DNA of 64,000 nt, from contig CAMATL010000003.1 of NCBI GenBank assembly GCA_945861145.1, positions 17,263 through 81,262 on the forward strand, read 5' to 3'. Position numbers and translations under genes: made by a program. Source of the stretch: a candidate division TM6 bacterium GW2011_GWF2_37_49 (GTDB lineage: Bacteria; Babelota; Babeliae; Babelales; RVW-14). Below the pieces are notes generated by a model that had not been told where the DNA came from, made no database searches, and saw nothing but the letters and a program-made list of their open reading frames with translations. This document shows positions 49,996 through 60,446 of the stretch, piece after piece; within the stretch, counting starts at the first letter, position 1; each line of letters starts with the position of its first letter.

Positions 49996-51297
49996 ATGTT
50001 TGAGATGATTCGTAAGGCACTTTATGGTGATCTTACTACAGATGAGTTCAAAAAGTTTGGGATGCTTTCGTCGGTCCTTCTTTGTATCATCGGTAGTTAC
50101 TGGTTATTGCGTACAGTAAAAGACGCTATTTTCATGAAGACCGTAGGTAAGCTTTTCATTCCTTATGCAAAGATGACCTCATTCTTCGTTCTTATTCCTC
50201 TCATTCTTCTTTACTCAGAGCTTGTTGACCGTGTAGAACGTCATAAATTATTTTACATTATTTGCGGGGTCTACTTTGTTGTATTTACCGGTATCGCCCT
50301 CACACTTGCGCATCCGACTATCGGCTTGGCAAACACCGTTACTGATAAATATCGCTTGGTTGGCTGGGCTACTTACTTAGGGATCGAAACATTCGGTTCG
50401 TTAGTAGTTGCGTTGTTCTGGTCTTTTGTGGCTAGTACCACGGAAACCTCGGCAGCAAAGAAGGGTTATGCCTTGATCATTGGTGGCGCACAAGTTGGTT
50501 CGATTGCAGGCCCTGCGCTTGTAAGCACCATGGCAACCACCTTGGGTCTTCCGGTACTCTTTGGTATTGCAGCAGTCTCTATTTTCATGGTTCCTCTGCT
50601 TATCGCACGCTATGTAACTAAATATCCATATGCACGCGCTGAAAAAAGCTCTTCAAAGAAACCTACTGGCCCTATCGAAGGTTTGAAGTTATTGCTTTCT
50701 AAGCCTTACCTCATGGGTATCTTGGGTATTGCGACCCTATACGAAGTCATCGGAACTATCCTTGACTATCAAATGAAGTTTTTGGCTGATGAAGCGTATG
50801 GTTCAGCAGAAAAAGTAGCAGAATTTTTATCCCTCTTTGGTATGGCTGCAAACGGTCTAGCATTGGTATTTGCTCTTATCGGTACCAGCTTCTTCATTCG
50901 CCGTTTTGGCCTAACTTTCTGCTTGGTTATGTTCCCAACCGCAGTTGCTTGTGTAGTGCTTTATGTTATGGCATTCCCAATGCTATGGGCTCTTTTCATC
51001 GCCATGGTTGCGATCAAGGGCTTGAGCTATGCGCTTAACAACCCATGCAAAGAAATCATGTACATCCCAACAAGCAAAGACGTTAAGTTTAAAGCTAAGG
51101 GTTGGATTGATGGATTTGGTGGACGTTCAGCAAAAGCTGCTGGTTCAAGCGTAAATGCTATATTTACCAACATGACCAGCTTGATGTTTTACGGATCTAT
51201 CGTATCACTTGGTATAATTGGTGTTTGGGTTCTCGTAGCCCTCTACGTTGGCCGTACCAATAAAGAACTTGTTGATGGCGGTAAGATCATCGAGTAA
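49996..51297 (+). CDS. ATP/ADP translocase (NTT/Tlc family), tandem paralogue
   Basis: GSYWLLRTVKDAIFMKTVGKLFIPYAKM, KGLSYALNNPCKEIMYIPTSKDVKFKAKGWIDGFGGRSAKAAGS. Confidence 0.9.
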   Translation: MFEMIRKALYGDLTTDEFKKFGMLSSVLLCIIGSYWLLRTVKDAIFMKTVGKLFIPYAKMTSFFVLIPLILLYSELVDRVERHKLFYIICGVYFVVFTGIALTLAHPTIGLANTVTDKYRLVGWATYLGIETFGSLVVALFWSFVASTTETSAAKKGYALIIGGAQVGSIAGPALVSTMATTLGLPVLFGIAAVSIFMVPLLIARYVTKYPYARAEKSSSKKPTGPIEGLKLLLSKPYLMGILGIATLYEVIGTILDYQMKFLADEAYGSAEKVAEFLSLFGMAANGLALVFALIGTSFFIRRFGLTFCLVMFPTAVACVVLYVMAFPMLWALFIAMVAIKGLSYALNNPCKEIMYIPTSKDVKFKAKGWIDGFGGRSAKAAGSSVNAIFTNMTSLMFYGSIVSLGIIGVWVLVALYVGRTNKELVDGGKIIE

Positions 51298-51317
51298 GAA
51301 CTTTATAATTTTTCATT

Positions 51318-51355
51318 AAAAAGAGCGCCGAGTTTAAGAACTCGGCGCTCTTTTT
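51318..51355 (+). terminator. Strong terminator-like hairpin
   Basis: AAAAAGAGCGCCGAGTT TAAG AACTCGGCGCTCTTTTT. Confidence 0.92.
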
Positions 51356-51410
51356 AATTCTTTAGAGTGGGTTTTTTATTTAACAGCTAACTGCTCAAAC
51401 AGCAGCGCCT

Positions 51411-51866
51411 TTATTTAAGCGCAGCAGCTTGATTTGTAGCTACTCTTGCCGCCTCAGCAGCAACTGAAACTTGTGGCCAGGTAACTACTAGCTGATTATT
51501 AACAAGACTAATCGTCACCATGGTTGTTCCATCTATATTTAGCTGATTCATCGAGCCCCCACTTAACATAGCGCCCTTTGAATAATTAACAGCACCAAAT
51601 GCAACCTGGGTTCTTTCAGCGACAGCAGGAACTGCCGTCCATAAAACAACACGCTCATTGGCAACGGTAACCGATGCATTAGCAGGAACAGCAACGTTAC
51701 AATTAGTACGATAACCACCAGCGACGGCTGGATCTTTGGTCATACCAACGGCAATAAACAGCTGACTCGTCTTATTTTCAATAACAATACCTTGTACTGA
51801 CAAGCTAGCCCCCAGCGCAACAAATAATAATAGAAATCTTTTGAATATCTTCACAGTTACCTCCAC
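51411..51866 (-). CDS. Small predicted exported protein
   Basis: Signal KIFKRFLLLFVALGASLSVQG; 151 aa, beta-rich appearance. Confidence 0.6.
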   Translation of the reverse strand: MEVTVKIFKRFLLLFVALGASLSVQGIVIENKTSQLFIAVGMTKDPAVAGGYRTNCNVAVPANASVTVANERVVLWTAVPAVAERTQVAFGAVNYSKGAMLSGGSMNQLNIDGTTMVTISLVNNQLVVTWPQVSVAAEAARVATNQAAALK

Positions 51867-52021
51867 TCGTTATAAAACAATTAATAATTTTCTATTTGTA
51901 GTTATAAAATCAGCATAGCAGAATCGGTTGTAATTTTTCAAACATTGATATCAACTTTTTTTGTAAACCGGCGTAAACTGGAGAAATCCAATAAAATCCC
52001 AGCTTTTTACGAAGGTTTGCC

Positions 52022-54343
52022 ATGCATGTAGCTCCTGATTCATTTAAAAAATTTATTGCTGAACAGCTTAATGAGCCTCAAAAACAGGCTGTATCGCTCA
52101 AAAATGGTTCACTACTAGTCATAGCAGGAGCAGGATCAGGAAAAACACGCGTAATTACCGCTCGGATCACTAACCTCATCCTCGAAGAGAACGTTGATCC
52201 ACGAACAATCGTGGCGCTTACCTTCACCAATAAAGCTGCTGAAGAAATGAAAGCCCGTATTGTTGGTTTTTTAGGTACGAAAAAAAATCTGCCGTTTGTT
52301 GGCACTTTCCATGCCTATTGCTTACAACTTTTACGCAATAACCCTCATTTACTGCCATTTCCTAATTTTTCTATTCTCGACAGTGACGACCAGGCGACCA
52401 TGTTAAAAAACCTGGTTAAAAAATTTTCAACCGAAAAACAGGTTGGCGCGTCACAGCTAGCATTTCAAATCTCAGCCATCAAAAATTCACACGATGATCC
52501 CTCCCTTGTACAGCCAGTACTGCGAGAGCTATATCATGCCTACGAAGCTGAAAAAAATGCTGCGCATGTCTTTGATTTTGACGATTTAATTCTAAACGTG
52601 TTGCGCCTACTCAAAAAAAACATAGCATTCAAGACAACGCTACAGTCTCGCGTACGCCATATTCTTGTGGATGAGTATCAAGACACTAGCACGGTACAAC
52701 ACGAGCTCTTAAAGGAAATGGGCCTCACTACAGAGGGTGCGTTTGCGGTTGACTCAATCTGTGCTGTTGGCGATGAGGATCAATCTATCTACTCATGGCG
52801 TGGCGCAAATGTTACCAACATGCTTAAGTACCAGCATGAATTTAAACCAGTTACTATGATAAAAATTGAGCAAAACTACCGATCTGTAAACAGTATCCTC
52901 CAAGCAGCAAACAGCGTAATTGATAACAACAAGCTACGTAATCCAAAAACCTTATGGTCTGAAAAAAAAGGCTCCCAGCGTATTTTGCACCTGCAATGCC
53001 GCTCAGGGGAGCACGAAGCTGAAATTATTGCACAAACGCTTAAGTTGCTACCTGCGGGTACCACGCTCAATAACGTGGCAATCCTATATCGTACCCACTA
53101 TCAATCCCGCGTGCTTGAAGAAGCACTCATTTACCACAGCATCCCGTATAAAATTGTTGGTGGTATCCGCTTCTATGAACGCAAAGAAATTAAGGATCTG
53201 CTCGCCTACCTTAAGCTCATTATTAATCCATTTGACCGTTTAAGCCTGTTTCGTGTTATCAATACCCCCACCCGCGGCCTCGGTAAAAAATGTGAAACTG
53301 AGATACAGGAGGCACAAGCACGCAATCCTTTCTTGAATTTTAAAGAACTCATTCGCTCTCTTCCCCTAGATAAACAGGTCGATCTGTCAGCCTCCCATTT
53401 CAATGGGCTGAATAAATTTGTGGATCTCTTTGACCGCCTGGCAAGCAATGATCTGCCAAGTATTTTACTGCAAGCTATTATTGAGCACACAGAGTACGAA
53501 AGCTTTTTACGCGACACCTTAGATCCAAAAGAAGCTGACGAAAAAATACAAAACATCAATGAGCTCCTGCGTGCCGTTGAGTCATTTGAAAAAAATGCTC
53601 AAGCCGCACAGCTAGAAGGCCTACCTGTAGGCATCCTTGGTACCGCCACCGAATCAAGCCTGCTAGAGCTTTTTTTGCAAGAAATCGCGCTTCTGCAGGA
53701 AAAAAATGATGCAGAAAATCCGCACAAACAAGTTCAAATGATGACACTGCATGCCGCAAAGGGACTAGAATTCAATCTTGTAATCATTGCAGGCCTCGAT
53801 GATGGCATCTTGCCAAGCATTAGATCACTCAATAGTAATAACGAGCTTGAAGAAGAGCGGCGTCTTTTTTATGTGGGCATTACACGAGCCAAAGAATTTT
53901 TGTTATTACTCAGTGCTCATGCACGTAGCACCTATGGACAATTCACCGACCAGGTAAGATCTCGGTTTGTTGGAGAAATCACGCCAGCACTTTTTAAAAA
54001 TTTTGATGTTGAGCGATACCATGCTTGGCAGATTAATCAATTACTTCAGCAATGGCTTGGCAATCAGCCGCTTACAGGAAGCGCGGCGCCAGTTTCCAGT
54101 GTAAAAACCTACAGCTCCCCAGCAGTAACGGTACGAAAATACGCCACACCTTCGCCAACAGCTGCAACACCGATTAAAAAATCAAATGCTCCCTGGTATA
54201 AAAATCAAAAAGTTGCGCACAAAAAATTCGGCCCTGGCATCGTTACTGATGTTGAAAAAGCAAGCGAAGATGAGTATTACATCACTGCAATCTTTAAAAT
54301 CGGCAAAAAAAAGATATTATCCACGTTTTTGGAACCAGCATAA
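52022..54343 (+). CDS. UvrD/PcrA-type superfamily 1 DNA helicase
   Basis: LNEPQKQAVSLKNGSLLVIAGAGSGKTRVITARI, LVDEYQDTSTVQH, VGDEDQSIYSWRGANVTNM, MTLHAAKGLEFNLVIIAGLDDGILPS, EEERRLFYVGITRAKE. Confidence 0.95.
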   Translation: MHVAPDSFKKFIAEQLNEPQKQAVSLKNGSLLVIAGAGSGKTRVITARITNLILEENVDPRTIVALTFTNKAAEEMKARIVGFLGTKKNLPFVGTFHAYCLQLLRNNPHLLPFPNFSILDSDDQATMLKNLVKKFSTEKQVGASQLAFQISAIKNSHDDPSLVQPVLRELYHAYEAEKNAAHVFDFDDLILNVLRLLKKNIAFKTTLQSRVRHILVDEYQDTSTVQHELLKEMGLTTEGAFAVDSICAVGDEDQSIYSWRGANVTNMLKYQHEFKPVTMIKIEQNYRSVNSILQAANSVIDNNKLRNPKTLWSEKKGSQRILHLQCRSGEHEAEIIAQTLKLLPAGTTLNNVAILYRTHYQSRVLEEALIYHSIPYKIVGGIRFYERKEIKDLLAYLKLIINPFDRLSLFRVINTPTRGLGKKCETEIQEAQARNPFLNFKELIRSLPLDKQVDLSASHFNGLNKFVDLFDRLASNDLPSILLQAIIEHTEYESFLRDTLDPKEADEKIQNINELLRAVESFEKNAQAAQLEGLPVGILGTATESSLLELFLQEIALLQEKNDAENPHKQVQMMTLHAAKGLEFNLVIIAGLDDGILPSIRSLNSNNELEEERRLFYVGITRAKEFLLLLSAHARSTYGQFTDQVRSRFVGEITPALFKNFDVERYHAWQINQLLQQWLGNQPLTGSAAPVSSVKTYSSPAVTVRKYATPSPTAATPIKKSNAPWYKNQKVAHKKFGPGIVTDVEKASEDEYYITAIFKIGKKKILSTFLEPA

Positions 54344-54398
54344 ATTCCTCATTAGAGCTCTTTCGAAAGTAGCTATTGGAGAAATTCTCGTCCGTATC

Positions 54399-54517
54399 TC
54401 TCGATACATTTCGCTGCGCACAGAAGTGCTGTGCGAAAGACTCGAGACGGACGGACAAGAGGACCTCAAGATCCGTTCGCTTCGAGTGTTTTTCTCTACG
54501 AGAAAAATGTATCGAGA
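54399..54517. repeat. Imperfect long inverted repeat downstream of the helicase gene
   Basis: TCTCGATACATTT (54399-54411) / AAATGTATCGAGA (54505-54517), with further matching flanks (CGTCCGTA/TACGAACG; TTTCGAAA at both ends). Confidence 0.65.
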
Positions 54518-54591
54518 AGTACGAACGAGATAGTTTCGAAACCAGCGTAAATTACAATTTTTGCTCTTTTCAAGCAAAATCATGATTTTAC

Positions 54592-54630
54592 GGCGCAAGG
54601 ATTTCAAATTGAAATCCTTGCGCCCTTTTT
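54592..54630 (+). terminator. Terminator-like hairpin
   Basis: GGCGCAAGGATTTCAA / TTGAAATCCTTGCGCC followed by CTTTTT. Confidence 0.85.
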
Positions 54631-54707
54631 ACTTTAAATTCAGCTGCATTTTGAAACAGGTCAATTGACAGCTGTCGACCATCGCGTAGAATTATGTTTC
54701 TGATTGA

Positions 54708-55967
54708 ATGCGTATATTTTTTTTGAAGGGGACCTCTATGATGATTAAAAAACGTTTTGCTAAGCTGATGAGTACTCTCATCTGCAGCTTAAGCATCGCT
54801 TCATCATTGCATGGCCACATACAACAATCTGCTTGGGAGCAATCGCTACAGCTAGTAGCCGAATCACCAAAGCACTTGGCCAAGCTCTTTCAAATGCAAG
54901 CACCAATCATTGATGTCGAATCTCAAAAGCCACTAGCCATTCAAGATACTGTTGTTGTTAATCCAGCCGATGGCAAACCGCGCAAAATATCTTGGCATGA
55001 ATGGCTCTCTAAAATCGGCCCTACCATAAAAAATCACCTCTATGACCAAGGCTCTTTTTATAGCGCGTTTATGTTTCTTGGTGTTGGCCTGCTTTGTATT
55101 TCTGAGCCAGCAGTCGTATATGATAACCTTTCGACACCAGCAACACTGCTCAATACTATCCAACAAATTCCATACGCAAGCATAATGCAAACACTCGCCC
55201 TACAATATGCTCGTTATTTTGTAACTAATGCCGCCCATGAAGGTGGCCATGCCCTAGCCAATTACTTTATTAATGGCACAATAGCCGACGTGTACCTCGG
55301 TACAACCGAAGCTGCTGATGGTGTTGAAATATTACCTCACCTTACTCTGTCAGGGCTTAATCCTTCTTTGGGTGCCACAGAAGGCATAAAAACCCCAATG
55401 ATGCTGCCTTATAAAGAAAGAGTTAACGCAATCAAGGCCATATACAAAAAATATAATCAGCTATATCCAAATATGACTCGAGAAGAACGAGCCGCGTGCA
55501 AAGAGCTACAAGAAGAGCTAGTTGCCGTAAAAGCACTGAATAAAGACTTTGTTAGTAGGTTAAAACTGGCTACTATTTTTGCTGCAGGTGCTATCTCAGC
55601 CCTTGTTACAAATGGTGCTATTAAATTTATAGCTGGCGAACCAATTTTATCGCTCGATCCTTATGATATTAAACAGTTACTAAACCTTATGCCTGCACCT
55701 GGTTTTGATGGCGGACAAATTATGAGCACCGCTTTTGATCGTCCAGATATCACACAAGCAGGTAACGACTGGCACGTCTCTGTCGCATTAATGGCTTTTT
55801 TCTTGAAAGCATGCGCAGAAAACGGCTGTATTGAAAATATTGCCAGCGCTACATTTCAAGAAACAGTAAAAAAATTAGTACAGGCATGCGGCTTTACTAG
55901 CCTTAATTTTGCCGGCATGGGCTTAGCCCACGCTTCAGCAGGAAGTATGGTCACCGCTGCGGTTTAG
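54708..55967 (+). CDS. Predicted M50-like membrane metalloprotease
   Basis: VTNAAHEGGHALANYFINGTIADVYLGT (HExxH) and LMPAPGFDGGQIMSTAFDRPD (DGG motif); hydrophobic segments. Confidence 0.65.
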   Translation: MRIFFLKGTSMMIKKRFAKLMSTLICSLSIASSLHGHIQQSAWEQSLQLVAESPKHLAKLFQMQAPIIDVESQKPLAIQDTVVVNPADGKPRKISWHEWLSKIGPTIKNHLYDQGSFYSAFMFLGVGLLCISEPAVVYDNLSTPATLLNTIQQIPYASIMQTLALQYARYFVTNAAHEGGHALANYFINGTIADVYLGTTEAADGVEILPHLTLSGLNPSLGATEGIKTPMMLPYKERVNAIKAIYKKYNQLYPNMTREERAACKELQEELVAVKALNKDFVSRLKLATIFAAGAISALVTNGAIKFIAGEPILSLDPYDIKQLLNLMPAPGFDGGQIMSTAFDRPDITQAGNDWHVSVALMAFFLKACAENGCIENIASATFQETVKKLVQACGFTSLNFAGMGLAHASAGSMVTAAV

Positions 55968-56012
55968 ACCTAAATTGGATCAGTACATATTTTTCCGGGG
56001 GGAATAAATAAT

Positions 56013-57257
56013 ATGCTACATAAAATTAAACTTTGCCTTGCGATGGCAACCCTTACAATCATAACTATGGGCCATCCAGCAATTAATGAACCCTCTATCG
56101 ATCGAGATAAAGTGGCTCAAGTAGCCTCTCGCTTACCTATATCCAAACAACCGTTGTCTCTTGAACTACAAGTTGAGCTTTTGCTCGTAGGTGAATTTGC
56201 AGCTCAGTGCTTTACACAGGCACTGTATGAGAAAAAAACAACAAATACTTTTTCATGGCAAAATAGACCATCTATGCAAGAGGTTTTAACATGGGGCAAA
56301 AATGAGTTGAAAAGAATATGGGAAAACCGGTACAAAGAAATGTTGACCGGCGTTGCGCTAGGGATAGGAAGTAGCCTTATAGCTCTTGGCATAAAACTTT
56401 CTCAAACAGCCAGCAACGGCGAACCGCAAACATTTTTTGAACTTGCACAGCTATTACCCCAAAGCTTGCTACACATGATCCCCAAGCAGATGGCTATCCA
56501 GACCATAGTTACATTTTTTCATGAATTAGGCCATGCAGCTGCACACTATCGAATCAATGGTCATTTCGCCGATATTTATTTAGGATCCGGACAAGCCGTG
56601 TTACCGAATACAACACTTGAAGTACTCCCACACCTCAAGCTATGCAGCCTCGATCCGAGAGAAAGCGGCCACATTATTAATAAGCTGGCTGATGTTCAAA
56701 GAATTCACCCCCAAGAGCTCTTCACTCTCAAAAAAATGATTTTGCTTGAACTTGCAAAAAATAATCCTGACGCTAAGTTAATTGATCTTAAAAATTCACC
56801 TTTGTATGCAGAGAAAATTGCCACTCATGTGGCTCTAATAATCAATGCAAACCGTCAGTTACACTTTGTGTTCCATGCTGCTGGCCCTATAGCCGGCCTC
56901 TGCAGCAATGCCGTACTCAAATACCTGCAAGAAAAATCTCTTTTAATGCCAACAGCACAAGATCATGTACAATTTTTTAGCCTATTCCCTACCAAGGGAA
57001 GTGATGGTGGCAATATTCTCTCAGAGGTTTTTAATCGTCCTGATCTAACCAAAAAATTCGGTGAATACATGCCGCACTTCTTGGCTTTTATCTTGCTTGG
57101 TATGATTTCTAAATCGCTGCACGATACAGGATTTTTTGAACATCTCTCCGCAACAAATAATACCAATCTTGCCATTGCAGCAGGAGATCTTTTCCGTACT
57201 TTAGGTATCACCATAATAAATATTTGCGGCGAAGGCTTTATTGCTATTTCCAAGTAA
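56013..57257 (+). CDS. Predicted M50-like membrane metalloprotease, tandem paralogue
   Basis: TFFHELGHAAAHYRINGHFADIYLGSG (HELGH) and LFPTKGSDGGNILSEVFNRPD. Confidence 0.68.
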   Translation: MLHKIKLCLAMATLTIITMGHPAINEPSIDRDKVAQVASRLPISKQPLSLELQVELLLVGEFAAQCFTQALYEKKTTNTFSWQNRPSMQEVLTWGKNELKRIWENRYKEMLTGVALGIGSSLIALGIKLSQTASNGEPQTFFELAQLLPQSLLHMIPKQMAIQTIVTFFHELGHAAAHYRINGHFADIYLGSGQAVLPNTTLEVLPHLKLCSLDPRESGHIINKLADVQRIHPQELFTLKKMILLELAKNNPDAKLIDLKNSPLYAEKIATHVALIINANRQLHFVFHAAGPIAGLCSNAVLKYLQEKSLLMPTAQDHVQFFSLFPTKGSDGGNILSEVFNRPDLTKKFGEYMPHFLAFILLGMISKSLHDTGFFEHLSATNNTNLAIAAGDLFRTLGITIINICGEGFIAISK

Positions 57258-57299
57258 TTTTGCCGCCATCGCATAATCATTACAAGAGCTGTTTAGAAA

Positions 57300-58001
57300 C
57301 TAAGCATCAAAGACCTTACCTTCATTCTTCGCAAATGGCATAGCCTGATTAAATTCATTAATCAAAACATTAACACGCTCAGCGGTTGATTTGTTTGCCT
57401 TAAGCTTAGGGTCCCATTCACCAACTTTAAAATTAAGTTGCAAGCCTAATAAGCTGCCATCGTGGTTGAGAGCGCCACCTTTTGCAAGCATTTTTTTAAT
57501 GGAAACATCAAACCCAAGCTTCACATCACGCCCCATGACCAAACCACTAGGCAATGAAATGCCCAGCCCAGGCAGGAGAAAAAGCCCTTCATGCGTTTGC
57601 ACGAGCACATAAAAACGTTGCTGATTTGTTGGATTTACTTGCAGGTAAGGGCCTTGCCATTTTTGAGGATATGCAAGATTAAGCCCGCCAACACTAGACC
57701 CCACAAATGATTTTACGGTCAAAAAATTGATAGGGAGGTGCTCGCCACTCAGGCTCAAAATACTGCAGTCCTTATCAATGCTCGCTAAAATTTTTGCTAT
57801 ATTGGTCACATCCTGCTCAATAACCGATGAAAGATAGTAAGCTCGATGGTGCATGACCTTGTATATAAAAAGACCTAAAAGCACGAGCAAAATAACACTA
57901 CTAAATATAGAAAAATGACGTGCAATTTTAGTAAAAAACGAACCAAATGATTTATCAACACGATAATCAATACGCTCAATTATTTCTTCAAATCTTTTCA
58001 T
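57300..58001 (-). CDS. Membrane-anchored protein of unknown function
   Basis: One N-terminal TM segment (IFSSVILLVLLGLFIYKVM). Confidence 0.55.
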   Translation of the reverse strand: MKRFEEIIERIDYRVDKSFGSFFTKIARHFSIFSSVILLVLLGLFIYKVMHHRAYYLSSVIEQDVTNIAKILASIDKDCSILSLSGEHLPINFLTVKSFVGSSVGGLNLAYPQKWQGPYLQVNPTNQQRFYVLVQTHEGLFLLPGLGISLPSGLVMGRDVKLGFDVSIKKMLAKGGALNHDGSLLGLQLNFKVGEWDPKLKANKSTAERVNVLINEFNQAMPFAKNEGKVFDA

Positions 58002-58096
58002 AGCAGGCCCCCCTCAGCGTTAAGATCACTAGGAACAGCTTAGTTAATGTAAAGGACCATTTTCAAGAAGCTTAAAAATGATCGTTATCCTGAGGC

Positions 58097-59128
58097 TTAA
58101 ACAAGTGAAGCCTCAATTTTTTTTACCGCAGGTAAAATATCACGAACCTCTTCAATGTTATCCTTATTAACGATAAGAAGCGCATCATCAGTCTCAACAA
58201 CACAAATATTACTTACGCCAATAAATGCCACTATTTTTTTATTCACCGATGCTAAATTATCATGCGCATAGAGTGAAATCACATTGCTTGGTGTCTTTGA
58301 ATATTGCGCCTGTACCGATAAAAATGACTGTAAATTACCAATATCATACCACTCAAAAGATGCCGAAAAAACGGCTAGTCTCCGTGATTTTTCAATGACT
58401 GCATAATCTACAGAAATTTTTGGCAACTCTTCATAAGCAAGATTTTTTGCTAAATACCGCTCCATACCAACAAAAAGATCTAATGAGTAAGTAATAAACT
58501 CATCAAGAAATACCTTTACTTGGCCCGCGAAAATACCAAGATTCCACAAAAAATCATCTTGGTGTAGATAGAATTCTGCTGTTTTTGTATTGGGTTTTTC
58601 ATGAAATTTAACCACCCGCGCGGCACCATCAGGCTTCAACTGATTACTGACTTGAAGATACCCAAACCCTGTTGCTGCATATCGTGGCTTAAGGCCAAGC
58701 AGTACTAATTCTTTATGCTGACCGGAATGGTTAATCATTTTTGTTAAGGCCGCATTAAATGCCTGTGAATCAGGAATGTAATGATCTGCGGGTAAAAATA
58801 CGACTACGGCAAGAGGATCTTTTTCTCGTAGAATTTGGCATGCAAATAATATTGCAGGTGCTGTATTGCGGGCTGCTGGCTCTACAAGGATAAACCCAAT
58901 GCGCTCTTTGAGCGGACTCTCAATCAAGCTTGCCTGCAATGCACTCGTTACAATAAAAACATTTTCCTTGCTGACCAGCTCATTATCAAGCACCCGATCA
59001 ATCGTTTGTTCTAGTAGTGATTTTTGGTTCACAAAAGGAATAAGCTGTTTTGGTTTGTTTATGCGGCTAAGCGGCCACAAACGCTCTCCGCTACCCCCTG
59101 CCAAAATACCAATATATACATGATTCAT
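58097..59128 (-). CDS. manC: Mannose-1-phosphate guanylyltransferase
   Basis: GILAGGSGERLWPLSRINKPKQLIPFVNQKSLLEQTIDR, VFLPADHYIPD, VKFHEKPNTKTAEFYL, VDYAVIEKS. Confidence 0.9.
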   Translation of the reverse strand: MNHVYIGILAGGSGERLWPLSRINKPKQLIPFVNQKSLLEQTIDRVLDNELVSKENVFIVTSALQASLIESPLKERIGFILVEPAARNTAPAILFACQILREKDPLAVVVFLPADHYIPDSQAFNAALTKMINHSGQHKELVLLGLKPRYAATGFGYLQVSNQLKPDGAARVVKFHEKPNTKTAEFYLHQDDFLWNLGIFAGQVKVFLDEFITYSLDLFVGMERYLAKNLAYEELPKISVDYAVIEKSRRLAVFSASFEWYDIGNLQSFLSVQAQYSKTPSNVISLYAHDNLASVNKKIVAFIGVSNICVVETDDALLIVNKDNIEEVRDILPAVKKIEASLV

Positions 59129-59141
59129 TACTCATCCTTTC

Positions 59142-60446
59142 TTAATTTATGTCACGCATTTGCAGCTTACACAGCCACCAATGGTGCAGCGACGAATACC
59201 CTCCCGCTGCAAGAGCAAGAATAATCATGTCAATCATCATGCGAAATCGAGCACATCCATCATGCCCGGAAATACCTACAAAATAACCAAGATAGAGCAC
59301 GATAAATGCTGCATCCCACCAACGCTTGCGAGCGCAAAGCGCCCAAAGCCCAAATGGAACAAGGATGTAACGAAACAACAATAAGGCTGCCTCAATGCAA
59401 CCAAGTCCTTTAATCCATGCATGCTCTGTATGACCAGATATATAGCCCCATACCCGCTGAATAAATGAGCCCTTAAGACTAAAGAAGGACAAGCATCCTG
59501 ATACAAACGCATTATCTACAAGTAGCTTTACATTGCTTGTGTACAGCCCCAGCAAGGTTTTAAGCCAGTTTTTACCCAAGGCTATGAAAGCTTTTCCAGG
59601 ATGGCCAAGCACGTCACGCACAAGCATCGATGGAATATCCTCAAATGGCATTTGCTGCAAAGAACGTTGCTCTTCATATGAATCCGTGCCATTAATTTCT
59701 GCTCGTAGTCGCGGATAGTACCAATAAAAAAGATTCACCTTGGCCATAGATGACCGCGCGTGCTGTATGAACGTAACTTGATTGTGGGCAACATACGTAC
59801 CGTACGACAGCATAAACATAGCTACCAGTACAGTTATTTTTTTCAACATCTCTTGCCGCCAAGAAAAAAAACCGACAAATAAAGCAAGCGGCAATAAAAA
59901 AAGTACTGCTACAGCTTTGACCGTACAGCTTAGTCCGAGAGTAAAGCCGGCGGCTGCAAGTACGCTCAGCCTTCGCGTTTGTAAAAAAACGAGCAATCGC
60001 TCTATCGTTATACAAAGCAGCAAAACAAGTAGAATTTCTGTTAAAAAAAATTGTGCAAAAACTAAAAAGCCTACGTGCATTATCGCAAACGCATAGGCTA
60101 TCCAGGCGGCACGGCGGTTAAAAAGCAATCCAGTGATACGCCAAATCAAAAGCGTTATTAACCAGGCAAGCAGTACCTGTACCGCCACGGCAAACCAAAC
60201 GCTTTCATCGCCTATTTTTTTAATACCTGCCAAAAATAATGGGTAGCCAAGCTCGTAGTACGGTTGTTGTTTCAAAATTGCAAACGAGCCATCCCTCAAC
60301 AAAAAATTTGCGGCCTGAACATAGGCGCCAGAATCAAGGTCTATATGATTTTTGGTTGGTGGTATTTGCTTAAATAAAGCAAACGATAAAAGGAAAAATA
60401 TAATCGCACCTACGGCAAATCCACCATATTCACGCTTGCTTATCAT
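59142..60446 (-). CDS. Multi-TM glycosyltransferase (GT39/ArnT-like)
   Basis: Multiple hydrophobic helices, early acidic motif IDLDSGAYVQAANFLLRDGSF, ELGYPLFLAGIKKI; start MISKREYGG overlaps the upstream stop by 4 nt. Confidence 0.7.
   Translation of the reverse strand: MISKREYGGFAVGAIIFFLLSFALFKQIPPTKNHIDLDSGAYVQAANFLLRDGSFAILKQQPYYELGYPLFLAGIKKIGDESVWFAVAVQVLLAWLITLLIWRITGLLFNRRAAWIAYAFAIMHVGFLVFAQFFLTEILLVLLLCITIERLLVFLQTRRLSVLAAAGFTLGLSCTVKAVAVLFLLPLALFVGFFSWRQEMLKKITVLVAMFMLSYGTYVAHNQVTFIQHARSSMAKVNLFYWYYPRLRAEINGTDSYEEQRSLQQMPFEDIPSMLVRDVLGHPGKAFIALGKNWLKTLLGLYTSNVKLLVDNAFVSGCLSFFSLKGSFIQRVWGYISGHTEHAWIKGLGCIEAALLLFRYILVPFGLWALCARKRWWDAAFIVLYLGYFVGISGHDGCARFRMMIDMIILALAAGGYSSLHHWWLCKLQMRDIN

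Noticed and set aside
54186-54607. ORFs 54186-54533, 54317-54607 and 54376-54585
   Set aside because: They lie over the helicase 3' end and the inverted repeat, mutually overlapping on both strands, with no family-like motif.
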